64,000 nucleotides of DNA from the NCBI RefSeq assembly GCF_023091745.1, contig NC_068930.1, positions 10,252,262 through 10,316,261 on the forward strand, written 5' to 3'. A program made the position numbers and the translations under genes. The DNA is from Budorcas taxicolor. Its lineage: Eukaryota > Chordata > Mammalia > Artiodactyla > Bovidae. This document shows, piece by piece, positions 32,812 through 44,394 of this stretch (position 1 is its first letter; every line of letters begins with the position of its first letter). The notes beneath the pieces are model-generated. The model was given only the letters and a program-made list of their open reading frames with translations, was not told where the DNA came from and ran no database searches.

Positions 32812-33090
32812 CTGCTGCTGCTGCTGCTAAGTCGCTTCAGTCCTTTTGGACTCTATGCGACCTCATAGGCGGCAGCCCACCAAGCTCCGCCGTCCCTGGG
32901 ATTCTCCAGGCAAGAACACTGGAGTGGGTTGCCATTTCCTTCTCCAGTGCATGAAAGTGAAATGTGAAAGTGAAGTCGCTCAGTCGTGTCCCACTCTTGA
33001 GACCCCCATGGACTGCAGCCCACCAGGCTCCTCCATCCATGGGATTGTCCAGGCAAGAGTACTGGAGTGGGGTGCCATTGCCTTCTCCAC
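32812..33090 (-). repeat. Bov-A2 SINE dimer
   Basis: A (CTG)n tail at 32812-32828 is followed by two Bov-A monomers in the same orientation: AAGTCGCTTCAGTCC to TTCTCCAGTGCATGAAAGTG, then AAGTCGCTCAGTCGTGTCCC to GCCTTCTCCAC. Each monomer has the CAGGCAAGAACACTGGAGTG or CAGGCAAGAGTACTGGAGTG core. Full-length dimer. Confidence 0.93.
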
Positions 33091-33166
33091 TTAGTTCCCT
33101 GACCAGGGATCAAACCCCTAGCCCCTGCAATGGTGCACTAACCACTGGACTACCAGGGAATTCCCT
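33091..33166 (-). repeat. tRNA-Glu-derived SINE head (CHR-type) fragment
   Basis: GACCAGGGATCAAACCC, CCACTGGACTACCAGGGAA and TTCCCT are the complement of an A-box/B-box-bearing tRNA-Glu-like SINE head. It directly adjoins the Bov-A2. Short. Confidence 0.75.
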
Positions 33167-34394
33167 GTGGAGTTTGTTTTCTGTATCAAAGCCTGGAGTC
33201 CAGGAGGTGGCCCCGGTGGGAGGGAAGGGTGGGTCATTGAGAGAAGAGGGGAAGGCCCCAGGGGGATCCAGAGGCCGAGATGTCTGGGAAGAATGCACGG
33301 AGGGACCTGCTTCAGATTAGAGAAAGGGCCGGCGGGCCCTTAGGCGGGCCCTGATGCTGGCGCTTCCTGTGGCGTGTGGCACCGTGGCCTTTACTGCGGG
33401 CTGTGTGAGCGTTCTCTCTTCCATCCTTACAGAAGCCTGTGAGCAGAAGCCGCCATGCTCATAGAGGATGCTGAGTCCTCGGGAAGCTTCAGAACTGTGC
33501 CCACAGTCCCCCAGGAGGACACGACCTGCTGCCTTTCAGGAGTCTGCAGCCCTGGCGGGGAGCTGGGCCGTGGTGGTGCCCTTGTGCCCTGACCCGAGAG
33601 CCTGGGGGGAATGGCAGCTGCGCTGTGGCGTTCCTACCCAGTAAACGTTGACATGAACTCAATGCTTTGGGAGATGGTTGCATTTATTTTAATGATTAGT
33701 TCTTTTTCTAGTAATATTAACTAGTGTCAGGAGAGGGAGGCTGGGCACTCTTGGAGTAAAATAGCAGGTCTGTATATTGATTTACTCGACTGAAATTTCC
33801 ACTCAGTTACTGGCGTTACTTATACTTTGTTAACTCTTGGTTTTATGAAATGATGGCCATGCATTTCTTATCAAATGGTGCCGGTTATTCTTTCTTGGAA
33901 TGCATGCATCAGGCCACTGGCTGCACCAAGCATCGCCTACGTGACCCCCGTTGGACACCCCTGGTGTCCTCTTGGGGTTTGTGTGTCTCCGCTGACACCT
34001 GTTGCAGGTTAGGAGGCTGGGAGCACAGACACCCAGAGGCAGGGCCTGGCTCGAGTCCTCAGTGGCACAGCTGTCTCTCCCTCCGGGTTCTTCTGTCTTT
34101 TTTCCCATTTCCCTTGAAATGAGAGGAGACTTGCGGACTTGCCTGTGTGGGGTCCCTGGTGGGGCAAGAGGGCTGCGCTTCTCTTTGGACCTCTTAGGGT
34201 GTCCTGAAGATAAAGAAGAAAAAGGTCCTTAAGGAATTGCAGATGCTGTGTGAAAGACGTCAGGCTGAAACTGCTGGGAGCTGTTCAAATTCCTCTTTGG
34301 AGAAACTTCTGTTGTCTCTTCCTTTCCTGTTTTGAAGGTTAAAGCTGCTCTAAAACCTGAAAGTTGGTCCAACAATCTCTATCGTCAAGACTTT
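33167..34394. other. Unique sequence
   Basis: GC-rich to about 33640, then AT-richer. No repeat or gene recognised. Short frames only. Confidence 0.5.
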
Positions 34395-34775
34395 GGAAAA
34401 ACAGCAATGCTCACACATTGCTGTTGAGAATGCAAAATAGCCCAGCTCTCGTGGAAGACAATTTGGCAGCGGTGTATATGAAAGTAATGTAAATACGTGT
34501 AACCTTTGACCCACCAGTGCTACCTCTGGGAATCTGTCACGTGACACACCTGCACACAGACAAATTGGAGCTTTGTTTGTGCTCGTAGTAACTGGGGACA
34601 ATCCACATGTCCTGCAGGAGAGGACTGCTTAATAAACTAAGACACAGGCCCAGGATGGAATACTCTGGAGCTTAGAGAAGCACAAAGGCGCTCTGTTCTC
34701 TGTGTGGATAGATCTCCAGGATATTACCTGAAAAAGACAAGATTTACTTCTTTTATTGTAAAATTAAGGAGTGGA
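34395..34775 (+). repeat. Old L1 (L1M-type) 3' end fragment
   Basis: Ordered matches to old L1 3' regions: GTTGAGAATGCAAAATAGC, GACAATTTGGCAGCGG, ACCTTTGACCCACCAG, TCTGGGAATCTGTCA, CAATCCACATGTCC and GATGGAATACTCTGGAGC. Diverged and without coding capacity. Confidence 0.75.
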
Positions 34776-34951
34776 AATAAGACTGAATCTTTGTACTTGC
34801 TTGTGTTTGTATAGACTGACACCAGAAGGAAAGCCAAGACAGTGACTGATGTTAGGACTCCTGGGGGCGGGAAGGGACAGGGAGGAGGTGATACACTTCA
34901 GTGTGCAGTTTCCTATCATTTTTGATTTTGTCTTGTGCTTATCTGTTTATC

Positions 34952-35147
34952 CGTGCTCTGCTGTGTCCCAACTCTTTGCGACCCCACCAGGCTCTTCTGT
35001 CCCTGGGATTTCCCAGGCAAGAATACTGGAGTGGGTTGCCATCTCCTCCTCCAGGGGATCTTCCCGACCCAGGGATTGAACCCACGTTTCCTGCATCTCC
35101 TGCATTGCAGGCGAGTGCTTTACCACTGAGCCGCTGGGGAAGCCTGC
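34952..35147 (-). repeat. Bov-tA SINE
   Basis: The Bov-A part is on the left (GTGTCCCAACTCTTTGCGAC with an internal deletion of the ATGGACTGCAGC piece, then CAAGAATACTGGAGTGGG). The tRNA head is on the right (AGGGATTGAACCCACGTTTC and TTACCACTGAGCC). Confidence 0.92.
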
Positions 35148-35751
35148 CACACCTTGTGCTTACAATATGTATTAAAACTTAGAAAAAACGACTGCTGCAC
35201 CTTCTCCTGCTGAGGTAGCAGGGGGCTCAGCTGTTGATCTTGGATGGCATTCCCTGTTGTAGAAAGACCGAGTGGCAGAGGCAAGTGCGTGCCCCCTGGG
35301 TAGGTTTCCCTCTTCTGCAGCGTACGTGCCTTTGAGTGGTTGCCCCAGGACGCGTCTCGGACATCGCCTGGGTGTTGCGTGCTGCGGGAGCGTTTCTCCC
35401 GCCATCCACACTGGTCTAACATCACCTGCACCGCGAGAGGAGAACCCTGTGCATTTCTTAGTTTGTAGAAAGGGCTGTTTCCAGACGTGTTTCTCTTCTC
35501 CTTTTGGCTTCCTTATCTTGTCATCATTCAAGTCGCAAGGTCTGCTATCAAACACGCTCCCGTGTTTTACAAGAACTTACTTTCTGATTGTTCTATTTTA
35601 CTTTAAATAGAGGGTTGAGGTGCATGTGGTAAGGAATTCAAAGGACCACGTGGACGTGTCTCCTCAGTTATTTCTTTGACCCTCTTCGGGCGCTTTGGTG
35701 TTGACTTTTTCACTAACAGGTTGATGTAGAAATGCACTTACTGCTGATTTG
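35148..35751. other. Unique sequence
   Basis: No repeat or gene recognised. The open frames on the minus strand (up to 127 codons) overlap one another and have no domain. Confidence 0.5.
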
Positions 35752-36110
35752 TTGTTTTTCAGTCGCTCAGCTCTTCCTCACTCTCGTGGACCACAGCACG
35801 CCAGGCTCCCCTGTCCTTCACTATCTGCCAGAGTTTGCGCACACTCATGTCTGTTGAGTCGGTGATGCCATCCAGCCATCTCATCCTCTGTCTTTTCTTT
35901 CTCCTCTTGCCTTCAATATTTCCCAGCGTCAGGGTCTTTTCCAGTGAGTCGGCTCTTCGCATCAGGTGGCCGAAGTTTTGGAGCTTCAGCATAAGTCCTT
36001 CCAGTGAACATTCAGGTTGATTTCCTTTAGGATGCACAGGTTGGATCTCCTTGCAGTCCAAGGGACTCTCAAGAGTTTTCTCCAACACCACAGTTTGAAA
36101 GCATCAGTGC
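35752..36110 (-). repeat. BovB LINE, 5'-truncated 3' end
   Basis: Starts at TTTTTCAGTCGCTCAGCTC and is collinear with the BovB 3' end through GTCCAAGGGACTCTCAAGAG to CACCACAGTTTGAAAGCATC. A 110-codon minus frame at 35759-36091 preserves the ORF2 C-terminal reading (for example RMRWLDGITDSTDMS). Non-functional fragment. Confidence 0.93.
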
Positions 36111-36165
36111 TGGTTCGGAGCAGTGTTATTCTGTATCTCTTGAACTGACCCTAAGGGCACGCATG

Positions 36166-36182
36166 CTCTCTCTCTCTCTCTT
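36166..36182. repeat. TC microsatellite
   Basis: Short CTCTCTCTCTCTCT tract between BovB and a tRNA-derived SINE. Confidence 0.85.
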
Positions 36183-36188
36183 GCTATA

Positions 36189-36272
36189 CTTAGTCCCCCA
36201 ACTGGGGACTGAATTTGGGCCTGGTAGTGAAAGGTTCCGAGTCCCAACCACTGGACCACCAGGAAACTCCCT
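36189..36272 (-). repeat. tRNA-derived SINE head fragment
   Basis: AGTCCCCCAACTGGGGACTG ... GAGTCCCAACCACTGGACCA ... CAGGAAACTCCCT is the complement of a tRNA-Glu-type SINE head, like that at 33091. Diverged. Confidence 0.65.
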
Positions 36273-36850
36273 GATCCTGAGCTCTCTTGATGGATGCCAC
36301 AAGGTCCGTGGATCACTATGATTAATTTTTCAAGCTATCAGCTATTTAACTGTCTAATGCCAAATGTTCAGGAAATAATATAAATTTAGTATAATGTAAA
36401 TTCAAGCTGGTGGCTCCAGCAGCTTACGCTTTGAATTGTAGCTCCATTTGTTCCCATTTGTAACCACCCTGTAACCACTGAGTTTGTAATCAGAGTAAGT
36501 CACTTTGGTGGTAAGTCAAATGTGGGTTAGTTTGCATCGTAGATCCCCTCTGACAGTTCAGTCTTCTAAGAGGTTTGTGAGCATGAGATCTGTGTTGTGT
36601 GGTCATGGAAGGGGTGGAGGTTGGCAGTGATTAGAAGGTGATCTCAAGATTAAAAAAAAAAAAATTACCCCACACTGCAGCCCTGGGCAGTGAATCAGCT
36701 GGTGGATTGCCCTCTGTGGTTGGGAGTTTTGAGGGAGCCTGTCAGGTTCTGCTGTTATCTCCAGAGAAGTGGTACTGTGATCAAATCTGGGTTGGCTGTG
36801 CTGCAGGCCTGGTAGTGGGTATCACTGGTGTGCTAGAAAAACAACTCCTT
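36273..36850. other. Unique AT-rich sequence
   Basis: No gene or repeat recognised. There is an A13 run at 36651-36663. Confidence 0.5.
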
Positions 36851-37212
36851 GTTTTTGTTACTGTTCAGTTGCTCAGGCATGTCCAACTCTTTGTGACCCT
36901 GTGGACTGCAGCTTGCCAGGCTTCCCTGTCCTTTACTATCTCCTGGAATTGGATCAAATTCACGTCCATTGAGTTGGCGATGCTGTCTTAACCATCTCAT
37001 CCTCTGTTGCCCCCTTCTCCTCCTGCCCTCAGTCTTTTCCAGCCTCAGAGTCTTTTCCAGTGAGTAGGCTCTTTGCATCAGGTGGCCAAAGTATTGGAGC
37101 TTCAACTTCAGCATCAGTCCTTCCAGTGAATGTTCATGGTTGATTTCGTTTAGGATTGACAGGTTTGATCTCCTTGCAACCCAAGGGACTCTCAAGAGTC
37201 TTCTACAGCACT
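36851..37212 (-). repeat. BovB LINE, 5'-truncated 3' end
   Basis: Collinear with the neighbouring copy at 35752: TTGCTCAGGCATGTCCAACT at the left, GCATCAGTCCTTCCAGTGAA in the middle, and GGGACTCTCAAGAGTCTTCT at the right. A 120-codon minus frame (36833-37195) keeps ORF2 C-terminal residues. The two copies are separate insertions about 740 bp apart. Confidence 0.93.
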
Positions 37213-37283
37213 GAATGATTCCTTATTAACTCTTAAAGTATTACCTATAATACTTGTTTTAGCAGCAGAATGCTTTGCTTATG

Positions 37284-37314
<31 letters not shown>

Positions 37315-37663
37315 TGTTGAGAGGTGTTGTGGGCAGGGGATGAGTTAGGCTAAAGATGTTTGAAATATATTTGTAGGAGGTATATGTTTGCCTATTGAAT
37401 CATTTCAAAGCTAAAAATAACCCCCTACTTAATTTTGATTTGATTTGCTTACTACTACCAGGGAATGATGCTTATATGACCAAAATGTGCTTTCACATAT
37501 ATACTTCTGCATGTCCTTTCTTTATCCGTCAAGTGTATTCCTCAGCGATACTATATAAAATACAGATGTGTATGCAAATCATCTTATTCTATTGACTTTC
37601 ATTGTAAAATTTGAAAACTGTAGGATCTAAAACAAATCCCATTAGGACTCCTAATATTCACTT
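37213..37663. other. Unique AT-rich sequence
   Basis: Contains only the TG microsatellite listed separately. No gene seen. Confidence 0.5.
37284..37312. repeat. TG/CA microsatellite
   Basis: About 14 uninterrupted TG dinucleotides. Confidence 0.95.
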
Positions 37664-37879
37664 GAATCCCTGGTAGCTTAGTGGTAAAGAATCCACCTAC
37701 AATGCAGGAGACCATCTGCAATGCAGGAGATACAGGTTGTATCCCTGGGTCAGGAAGATCCCCTGGAGAAGGAAATGGGAACTCCTTCCAGTATTCTTGC
37801 CTGGAGAATCCCATGGACAGAGGAACCTACAACCCATGGGGTCTCAAGAGTTGGACACAACTTAGTGACTAAGCCACCA
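37664..37879 (+). repeat. Bov-tA SINE with internal head duplication
   Basis: The head GGTAGCTTAGTGGTAAAGAA is followed by CAATGCAGGAGACCATCTG and again CAATGCAGGAGATACAGG, an internal tandem duplication within the tRNA-related part. The Bov-A body is GTATTCTTGCCTGGAGAATC and CCATGGACAGAGGAACC. Confidence 0.92.
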
Positions 37880-38374
37880 TCAGTAGTCACTTGTAGAGCT
37901 CACTTTTCAGCATTCAGAATGTTTTAAAACTTTTCCCTCTGTAAGTAGAGTTAATCCGTTGACAATTAATCTCTGTTTTGGTGTCTGCTGCAAACATTTA
38001 GTTAATTGCTTTTATTCTCGAGCCATCCTTGCCCTACTTCTAGGACTTGATTTTTGGCAGCTACAGTGGCTACTCCAGGAGTTATTAGAATTAAGAGGCA
38101 GAGGGAGATGCTGTTTAAATTCCATTTAGGCTGGGTGGGTGCACTCACATATTCATTGGGGTGTCTAGGGGCTCTGTGCTCTGGGTCTGGCTGGGGAGAA
38201 GGCCCTTTGGATGCACCTGTTTTCTTTCACTGAGACCCCACTAAGTGACGTGCTTCCTGCTGACTCATTATTCAACAAGTACTTGTTCCTGGAGGTTATG
38301 ATTGCTTCTTTTTCCCCCAATTAGTTTAAAAAGCTGAGTTTAGGCAGGATTCTTGTTGAAGCAGAATAATTTAA
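37880..38374. other. Unique AT-rich sequence
   Basis: No gene or repeat recognised. Confidence 0.5.
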
Positions 38375-38480
38375 TAGGTTATTGACCACCTCTCTGAAGC
38401 TATTCATCTGTGAGATGGGACTAATGCCACCTACCCCACTGGCTCAGATTCTGCCGGTCACACCTACAGGTCAGTGTAGG
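38375..38480 (-). repeat. MIR-type SINE fragment
   Basis: GACCACCTCTCTGAAGC, CATCTGTGAGATGGGACTAA and GCCACCTACCCCACTGGCTC reproduce, in order, the complement of the MIR core (the 'cctctctgagcctcag', 'catctgtaaaatggg' and 'cctacctcatagg' segments). Confidence 0.7.
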
Positions 38481-40069
38481 CAGCACTGAGGGCTAACAGC
38501 CTAGTGGTTGATTTCAGAGATGCTTATTTTCATTTTGAGGTTGCTTCGCACCTGGCAAGAGAAATTAACACTCCAGTTTGTGATGCTCTCCTCCTGTTGA
38601 CACCCTTCTTGTTTTTAATGCTTTAGCAACTATACTAGTAGTCAGGAACTGCAAAAGTGTCCTTTTATTTTATAGATACCTTCTAATTTAGCTGTTTTTA
38701 AACCTTAGGTTTTTTGTACTTGCCTAACATATACCCAAGCGAGAATGCTATCTTTTTAAGTGTGGAGGTGAAAGTTTAAACTGTGTCTTAACTGTTTGTA
38801 TTTCTGTTTGTTCTTGGTGACACTGAGTGATTCGGGTCACTCTGACATTTAATCAAGTTAAACGGTGTGGCTCTTAGAAAATACGTCTAGCAGGTAATCT
38901 GAGAGCTTGATAACTAGGAACACAGCCGAGAAATTTCATCAGGACTAATTTATTAATTTCTTAAGCCCTTCTTGTCCAGTTTGCCTTTAATTTTCACTTT
39001 TTCTAAGTTTCCATTAGCAACTGTGCCCTCACTTGTTATTTAATAATGAATGGTTACAAATTGTTTGTGTGTTTTCATAATTAGAATGTGATAGCAATCA
39101 ACTACCGGATGAGCTGACACTGTAATGACATAAAGTCAGTAACAATTATGCCTAACAGGAAAATTAATTATGTAATCCTATCATACCCTATTTCGCCTAG
39201 TAGATTAGATTTGGCTGTGACTAGGCTGGGCTAGGCAGGTGACAGCGTGGTATAACACTTCTCGTTTTTCTGAATCACCTAGTTACCATCATGTTCACTG
39301 TATCACCCGGGAAAATCATTTGATTTAGATTTTTAAAATAAATATTTTCAGCCCTTTGATTTTCTACTTAAAAAGAGAGAGAACAGAAAACCTGCTTCTA
39401 CTGGGATGGTTTATTCTTCCCATGCTTTTAGTGCATAAAGGTCTTTGCTGGATTTTTATCCAGGAGCAGCCATCTTTTCTTTTTGCCTTTGCTTACCTGT
39501 CAGGGATGTGAGCTGTGCGAGTGAGCTACCCATGCCCTCTGACCCGAGGTGCCCCTTCCTCCTGCACATGGAGCAGCTGCCAGTCCAGGGAGCAGGCCGG
39601 GACCGGACAGACAGAGGGTCCTCGGGTGACACTGGAGCAGCCCACCAGGCCTCTGTTGGGGTGCCCAGCTGACTGGTCCTGCACCGCTCCCCATCCTTGG
39701 AGGCCCTGTGGGTCTCAGGCAAGGTGAACAGTCTCTCAGGACCCGTGTGCTTAGCCTCAGAGGAACCCTGACATCAGCTTGTCCAGCTCCTTGGCTTCAA
39801 GGTGTAAAAACTGCCATTTGTCTAAGGGTCGAGCTGGGAACACAACCCACGTCTTCATGGTGTTCTTCCCATCACACCTTGTTCCTACTTTGTTCTGTTT
39901 TTTAAAATTGCTTATAACTACTCAGTATCTAGGGATAAAAGTTTGTCTCTAAGCTGAAGAATTTAGAAAACACTCAGAAAAGTCAAGCCTCCTGTATGTT
40001 CATCACTGGTAACAGTTGAGTACATTTTCTTCTAGCTTTTTAAAGCGTATTTTACCATAGTCCAGCTGC
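38481..40069. other. Unique sequence
   Basis: AT-rich non-repetitive sequence with a GC-richer island at 39500-39780. No gene recognised. Confidence 0.5.
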
Positions 40070-40400
40070 TTCTAGTGGGATGTTTATTTCTTGGAATCTT
40101 TAAGTTTATCAGCACCATGAAGTCATCTAAGCCTACAGGGTGCTTAACCGTTCTCCAGGGTTGGCATTTGCCCTGGCTCCAGGCTGTCACAGTTGTTCAT
40201 GGTTGTAAGTAAGGCTGCAGTGAATACTGCCACACTTAAATCCTGTCCTTCACTTCAGACGGACTCCTTAGGATGTTGGATTGCCTGAAGTCGGATTTCG
40301 GAGGAAAGGTATGAACTTAACGGCTCTTGCCCAGGCGGCCTGTCCCACTTTATACTCTGACTTGTGCTCCTAAATCCTGTTGTGAGATGGTCACGTTCCT
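40070..40400 (-). repeat. Probable old L1 3' end fragment
   Basis: GGCTGCAGTGAATACTGCCA, GACGGACTCCTTAGGATGTT, TTGCCTGAAGTCGG and CCCACTTTATACTCTGACTT follow the order of an antisense L1 3' region (the 'gctgcaatgaacat', 'cctagaagtggaattgctggg' and 'ttacactcccacc' segments) but are very diverged. Confidence 0.5.
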
Positions 40401-41876
40401 TTGTGAGAAGTACCCACCCCACAAATGAGACAGCCCCCAGAAGAGAGATCAGCACCGTTGCTAGGGTGTGTGCTGCCGTTCCGGTGGGTCCCTCCTGCCT
40501 CTTTTCCCTCCAGCCTAGGGCAGCCTTGTTCCAGATGAGCAACATACACAGTATAAACTCTTTCCTGTTTGCATTGTCATTTGTTTTGCCAGCCGCTGTC
40601 AGTCTTTGTTTCCATGGCGGTCAGAGCATCAGGCTGTCCTTCTGGGGTCCTCCCTGCCCTTTGTGTATGGTGTACAGTCTCAGTTCTTTGGGGATGGAGT
40701 CGAGGTGACCCCAGACCCATTTAGACACCTTCCCACACACCTGGCTTTGTCCCTGACTCTTCACATCTCCCTGCCCCAGGTGGTAGTGGATGACAAGTCA
40801 GAACTTTCAACTAAGCATTCATTTGTGAACTTTTTTTTCTTTTTCTTTTTTCTGCTGAAGTATAGTTGATTTTTTTTTTTTTGGCATTCTGAATTTATGG
40901 ACTTTTGACATTAATGACTATTTTCTAAACCCCAAACCAGGTCATTTTATATAGAACTAGGTCACATAACTGTGAAAACTCAGGGGATGGGTTAGCATTC
41001 TTAGCCAGTGGGTTCTGCTCTCTGTGGACTTGTCTTGCTTTAAATTCATTTTTAAGGAATGCAGTCTTTATCAGTGAAACCATACTTAAATCTTATCCCC
41101 TAAATGTATTTACATATGAATAATATAGCTCAAACTGGTGATGATATATAATTAAATTTAGTTTGAGTTATTGTAAATGATATGTAATTGGATTTTAATT
41201 AAAATGCATTATTTCAATCAATATCAAACCTTCAAGAAAGAAAAACCTATAATCATGATTAAATAAAACAGTTACTCAGATGAGTTGAGGACTATGTTTG
41301 GGACTGGAAAATGAGATAAATTTTGACAAATTCCTAGAGGAATGTCGAGGTTTTTTTTTCCTGAAGTATATTCATAAAGTTAGTGGTATTTTACATGAAA
41401 GCAGCTTTTGAGTCACTTTATTTAGTTTTTAACTTATCATCTGGGAGGAGATTGCAAGGAGTTCCCTGGTAGTGAGACTATGGTGAGTTATGTCTCCCAC
41501 AGATGGCTTTATTTCCTTTTTGTGACATTGCTTGGATCATGAAATAAGTGTCTTGGAAAATGTGCGATGCAAAGATGTGCGTTGGGAGATCTCTGTGCAT
41601 GTAAGTCAGCGTTTTTCGCCCTTGGCTGTGACTTTGTTGATTGCTTCTGTGCCTTTCCCCTCAAGGACAGTGTCTGCTTCCTGACGGGGCAGTGTCTCCT
41701 TACCCTCTTGTCCAGCTCCTTTCCCAAGGAAGCCCAGTTTTTCTTTCTTGGAAAAACTCAAACATGTTTTCACACCCAGTTAAAGTCCCTTCCCTACTGT
41801 TACTTTTTGCTTCTCCGTATTTTGTTCTTGAATACCATCTTACAGAATGGGACCAGCATCAAGATTGGGAGGAGAG
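40401..41876. other. Unique AT-rich sequence
   Basis: Poly-T rich segment at 40835-40885. Short frames only. No gene recognised. Confidence 0.5.
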
Positions 41877-41980
41877 GGGACGTACGTATCTCAATGGCTG
41901 ACTCATGTTGATGTTTGACAGAAAACAACAAAATTCTGTAAAGCAATTATCCTTCAATAAATAAATATACAAATAAATGA
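41877..41980 (+). repeat. Artiodactyl L1 3' terminus
   Basis: ATGGCTGACTCATGTTGATG, CAGAAAACAACAAAATTCTG, TAAAGCAATTATCCTTCAAT and an A-rich AAATAAATA tail match the last bases of ruminant L1. About 100 bp, heavily truncated. Confidence 0.75.
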
Positions 41981-42266
41981 AGATTGGGAGGGGACCAGGA
42001 CTCAACATTGCCCTTTCCCTTTTATTTCTTCTGATTTTAATGATCCCTCATTAACCTAGGCAGCTTGGGCGCAGTAGCAGTGGTGTCTTCCTGAGGTTCT
42101 CTTTCTACATTTCCTTCTGGTATTTGGATGTGGCAGGTTCCACCAATGCTTCCTTTGTCTTCTTTTATTGTCCGAAAGAGTCTGAAGTGATATTCCCCAC
42201 GATCTCCCTGGCTGCTGTCAGGCAGCCTGACTGTGAATGTTGGAGAGAAATTGCTACCTTTTGAAT
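41981..42266. other. Unique spacer before the long BovB
   Basis: No gene recognised. CTACCTTTTGAA immediately precedes the BovB 3' end. Confidence 0.5.
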
Positions 42267-42474
42267 CAGTTCAGTTCAGTCGCTCAGTCGTGTCCAACTC
42301 TTTGCGACCCCATGGACTGCAGCATGCTAGGCCTCCCTGTCCATCACCAACTCCTGGACTTCACTCAAACTCATGTCCATCGAGCCTGTGATGCCATCCA
42401 GCCATCTCATCCTCTGTCGTCCCCTTCTCCTCCCACCTTCAATCTTGCCCAGCATCAGGGTCTTTTCCAGTGAG

Positions 42475-43620
42475 TCAGTTCTTCCCATCAGGTGGCCAGA
42501 GTTGGAGCTTTAGCATCATTCCTTCCAAAGAATACCCAGGGCTGATCTCCTTTAGAATGGACTGGTTGGATCTCCTTGCAGTCCAAGGGACTCTCAGGAG
42601 TCTTCTCCAACACCACAGTTCAAAAGCATCAGTTCTTTGGCGCTCAGCTTTCTTCACAGTCCAACTCTCACATCCATACATGACCACAGGAAAAACCATA
42701 GCCTTGACTAGATGGACCTTTGTTGGCAAAATAATGTCTCTGCTTTTGAATATGCTATCTAGGTTGGTCATAACTTTTCTTCCAAGGATTAAGCGTCTTT
42801 TAATTTCATGGCTGCGATCACCATCTGCAGTGATTTTGGAGCCCCCCAAAACAAAGTCTAACACTGTTTCCACTGTTTCCCCATCTATTTCCCATGAAGT
42901 GATGGGACCAGATGCCATGATCTTCGTTTTCTGAATGTTGAGCTTTAAGCCAACTTTTTCACTCTCCTCTTTCACTTTCATCAAGAGGCTCTTTAGTTCC
43001 TCTTCACTTTCTGCCATAAGGGTGGTGTCATCTGCATATCTGAGGTTATTGATGTTTTTCCCTGCAATCTTGATTCCAGCCTGTGCTTCATCAAGTCCAG
43101 CATTTCTCATGATGTTCTCTGCATATAAGTTAAATAAACAGGGTGACAACATACAGCCTTGACTTACTCCTTTCCCAATTTGGAGCCAGTCCATTGTTCC
43201 ATGTCCGGTTCTAACTGTTGCTTCTTGACCTGCATACAGATTTCTTAGGAGTTGGGTAAGGTGGTCTGGTATTCCCATCTCTTGAAGAATTTTTCACAGT
43301 TTGTTGTGATCGACACAGTCAAGCGCTTTGGTGTAGTCGATAAAGCAGAAATAGATGTTTTTCTGTAATGCTCTTGCATTTTTAATGATCCAACGGATGT
43401 TGGCAACTTGATCTCTGATTCCTCTGCCTTTTCTAAATCTGGAAGTTCTTGGTTCACATACGCTTGAAGCATAGCTTGGAGGATTTTCAGGCATTACTTT
43501 GGTAGTATGTGAGATGAGTACAGTTGTGCAGTAGTTTGAGCATTCAGGATTGGAATGAAAACTGACTTTTTCCAGTCCTGTAGCCAGTGCTGATTTGCTG
43601 GCATATTGGAAAATTTCCAA
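42475..43620 (-). pseudogene. BovB ORF2 reverse transcriptase remnant
   Basis: Two collinear pieces on the minus strand (43620-43294, then 43278-42475, interrupted by a stop). The first ends with FIDYTKALDCVDHNKL, the RT motif A region. The second has GVSQGCMLSPCLFNLYAE (motif B), the catalytic NLRYADDTTLM motif at about 43050-43018 (YADD at 43038-43027), and VVMYGCESWTVKKAE near the C-terminus. The catalytic Asp pair is retained in this piece, but the reading frame as a whole is broken. Confidence 0.9.
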
Positions 43621-43958
43621 ATTTCCAAATTTGCTTTCGTAGCATCATCTTTTAGGATTTGAAATAGCTCATCTGGAATTCTGTCACCTCCACTAGCTTT
43701 GTTCTTAGTGATGCTTCTTAAAGCCCATTTGCCTTCGCACTCCAGGATGTCTGGCTCTAGGTGAGTGATCACACCATCGTGATTATCTGGGTCATGAAAA
43801 TCTTTTTTGGGTAGTTCTTCTGTGTGTTTTTGCCACCCTTTATTATCTTCTGGTTCTGTTAGGTCCATACCATTTCTATCGTTTATTGTGCTCATCTTTG
43901 CATGAAATGTTCCCCTGGTATTTCTAATTTTCTTCAAGAGATCTCTAGTCTTTCCCAT
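43494..43958 (-). pseudogene. BovB ORF2 pre-RT segment, frame-shifted
   Basis: 154 codons beginning MGKTRDLLKKIRNTRGTFHA, in a different minus frame from the pieces on either side, showing frameshift decay. It contains TEELPKKDFHDPDNHDGV and KNKASGGDRIPDELFQILKD, the conserved N-terminal reverse-transcriptase lead-in (the LKxxKAxGxDxIP type). Confidence 0.8.
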
Positions 43959-43989
43959 TCAATTGTTTTCCTCTATTTCTTTGCATTGA

Positions 43990-44322
43990 TCACTGAGGAA
44001 GGCTTTCTTGTCTCTCCTCGCTATTCTTTGGAGCTCTGTATTCACCTGGGTGTATCTTTCCTTTTCTTCTTTGCCTTTCGCTTCTCTTTTTTTTCTCAGC
44101 TATTTGTAAGGCCTCCTTAGACAACCATTTTGCATTTCTTTTTCTTGGAGATGGTTTTGACCACTGCCTCTGGTACAATGTCACAAACCTACGTCCATAG
44201 TTCTTCAGGCACTCTATCAGATCTAATCTCTTGAATCTATTTGCCACTTTCATTGTATAACTGTAAGAGATTTGATTTAGGTCATACGTGAATGGTCTAG
44301 TGGTTTTCCCTACTTTCTTCAA
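43990..44322 (-). pseudogene. BovB ORF2 linker remnant between endonuclease and RT
   Basis: In the same minus frame as the endonuclease piece, about 110 codons, beginning MKKVGKTTRPFTYDLNQIS. It corresponds to the Lys/Arg-rich connector downstream of the endonuclease in BovB ORF2. It is separated from the endonuclease remnant by a stop near 44394. Confidence 0.75.
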
Positions 44323-44394
44323 TTTAAGTCTGAATTTGGCAATAAGGAGTTCATGATCTGAGCCACAGTCAGCTCCCAGTCTTGTTTTTGCTGA

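Noticed and set aside
42475..43278. Intact reverse transcriptase gene
   Set aside because: The YADD motif is present, but it is the tail of a broken BovB ORF2 with frame changes and stops upstream.
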